A stretch of 64,000 nucleotides of DNA from Cellulophaga sp. BC115SP. Its GTDB lineage: Bacteria; Bacteroidota; Bacteroidia; Cytophagales; Spirosomataceae. The notes under the pieces are model-generated. The model was not told where the DNA came from, searched no databases, and was given only the letters and a program-made list of their open reading frames with translations. Both the position numbers and the translations under genes were made by a program. Shown here one piece after another: positions 63,450 to 64,000 of the stretch. The DNA lies in the NCBI RefSeq assembly GCF_009905545.1, contig NZ_JAAALB010000006.1, positions 186,001 through 250,000 of the forward strand. Direction: 5' to 3'. The number at the start of each line of letters is the position of its first letter. Position 1 is the stretch's first letter.

Positions 63450-64000
63450 GTGAAAACTTCGATTGCATTTTTATTTCTGCTCATTTCCAGTATTACGTCG
63501 ATTGCACAAACAGGAGACATTAAAGGTCATATTTCAACAAATGACGGTCAGCCAGCACCAAACGTATCTATCAGATTGAAGGAAACGAAAAAAGGCGCTA
63601 AGTCTAACGAGCAAGGCGATTTTATCTTGTCTAACCTCAAACCTAATACTTATACCCTCGTTGCTTCATTTGTAGGTTACAAAACCTTGGAGCAAGAAAT
63701 TAAAGTGGAAGAAAATCGTACCACCAACCTTAGCTTGGAATTGGTAGAAAGTTCTGAAACATTGAAAGAAATTATTGTAAAAGGCTATGTGAGCCAAAAC
63801 GAACGTGTAGTTACTGTTGGTAAAATTGCAATTAAGCCAATGGATTTGCCACAAAGCATTATGACTATCGACAGACAAGTACTTGATAACCAACAAGTAT
63901 TAAAAATGAGCGACGTTTTGATGAATACCAATGGCGTGTACATCATGAGCGGAGCAGGTGGGTATCAAGAAGAAATTGCAGGACGTGGTTTTGCTTATGG
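63450..64000 (+). CDS. TonB-dependent siderophore-type receptor, 5' part (runs off the window)
   Basis: Reading from GTG at 63450 gives MKTSIAFLFLLISSITSIAQ (Val read as Met), a signal peptide, then a CarboxypepD-like domain (IKGHISTNDGQPAPNVSIRLKETKKGAKSNEQGDFILSNLKP), a TonB-box-like ETLKEIIVKG, and the start of a plug: KPMDLPQSIMTIDRQVLDNQQVLKMSDVLMNTNGVYIMSGAGGYQEEIAGRGFA. PQSI and GVY...RGF are typical of siderophore receptors. No ATG alternative precedes the signal. The remainder lies beyond 64000. Confidence 0.85.
   Translation, partial: MKTSIAFLFLLISSITSIAQTGDIKGHISTNDGQPAPNVSIRLKETKKGAKSNEQGDFILSNLKPNTYTLVASFVGYKTLEQEIKVEENRTTNLSLELVESSETLKEIIVKGYVSQNERVVTVGKIAIKPMDLPQSIMTIDRQVLDNQQVLKMSDVLMNTNGVYIMSGAGGYQEEIAGRGFAY

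Noticed and set aside
1-64000. tRNA, rRNA or other structured RNA genes
   Set aside because: A read through intergenic gaps showed no cloverleaf with a GTTCGAATC-type T-arm and no rRNA-like segment; a covariance search was not possible.

Overview
The window is a 64-kb chromosomal segment of an AT-rich member of the Bacteroidota, most likely of the order Cytophagales (the Flectobacillus/Arcicella type of Spirosomataceae is my best guess, from gene content only). Supporting signs are a SusC/SusD pair, other TonB-dependent outer-membrane barrels, Bacteroidota-type TonB energy transducers, a DUF4835 (PorD-like) gene beside coaBC, rpoZ and bamD, lack of Shine-Dalgarno sequences, and promoters with the TAnnTTTG -7 element. 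No rRNA, tRNA, CRISPR array, prophage or complete insertion sequence was found.

Layout. 1-2.2 kb: a small gene broken by an in-frame TAG, a DUF2004 protein and a DUF1295 membrane protein. 2.3-9.3 kb: priA, a LysE exporter, an ATP-grasp protein, NRDE/TANGO2, DinB and YceI proteins. 9.7-14.5 kb: a GH130 enzyme, then the conserved DUF4835, coaBC, rpoZ, bamD block. 15-27 kb: M48 protease, TPR membrane protein, a very large PVC-type haem-binding protein, Gly-zipper lipoprotein, TlpA-like thioredoxin, a DUF5694 gene in a cassette-like setting, and an outer-membrane barrel. 27.8-34.8 kb: a trehalase-family glycosidase, a sugar isomerase, two related membrane proteins of unknown function, a hydrolase/ArsR pair and a DUF5009 acyltransferase. 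34.9-39.3 kb: a CBM48 protein and a BlaI-ExbD-M56/TonB-TonB regulatory and energy-transduction module. 39.8-51.8 kb: dnaX, an RDD protein, proA, a GT39-like transferase, a giant TolB/Omp85-like protein, a DAO oxidoreductase and cmk. 52-64 kb: adenine deaminase, the SusC/SusD pair, a hydrolase, clpX, clpP, an XRE regulator, and the 5' part of a TonB-dependent siderophore-type receptor that begins with GTG and runs off the end.

Gene functions are mostly ordinary housekeeping and envelope functions; the unusual content lies between the genes. I see two copies of a 133-144-bp non-autonomous transposon (MITE) with 16-bp terminal inverted repeats starting CTGATTACTGGACAAA and 9-bp target duplications. 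A REPIN-like family of paired hairpins sits between genes, and two copies form part of ~130-bp direct repeats that flank one AT-rich glycosidase gene. A second set of direct repeats flanks the Gly-zipper lipoprotein gene. The DUF5694 gene sits in a ~1-kb cassette-like unit bounded by GTTAG cores. A third class of low-complexity repeats (CACTTTGTGCC and AATCACTCA types) fills many gaps.

Regulatory signals that stand out are three AACTAAA-TTTAGTT palindromes that link blaI to the tonB gene, a perfect 12-bp-arm palindrome 16 bp before a pair of unknown membrane proteins, and two ATTTA-N9-TAAAT palindromes around the promoter of the terminal siderophore-type receptor. The best candidate for a little-described system is the BlaI-ExbD-M56/TonB-TonB module with its shared operator.
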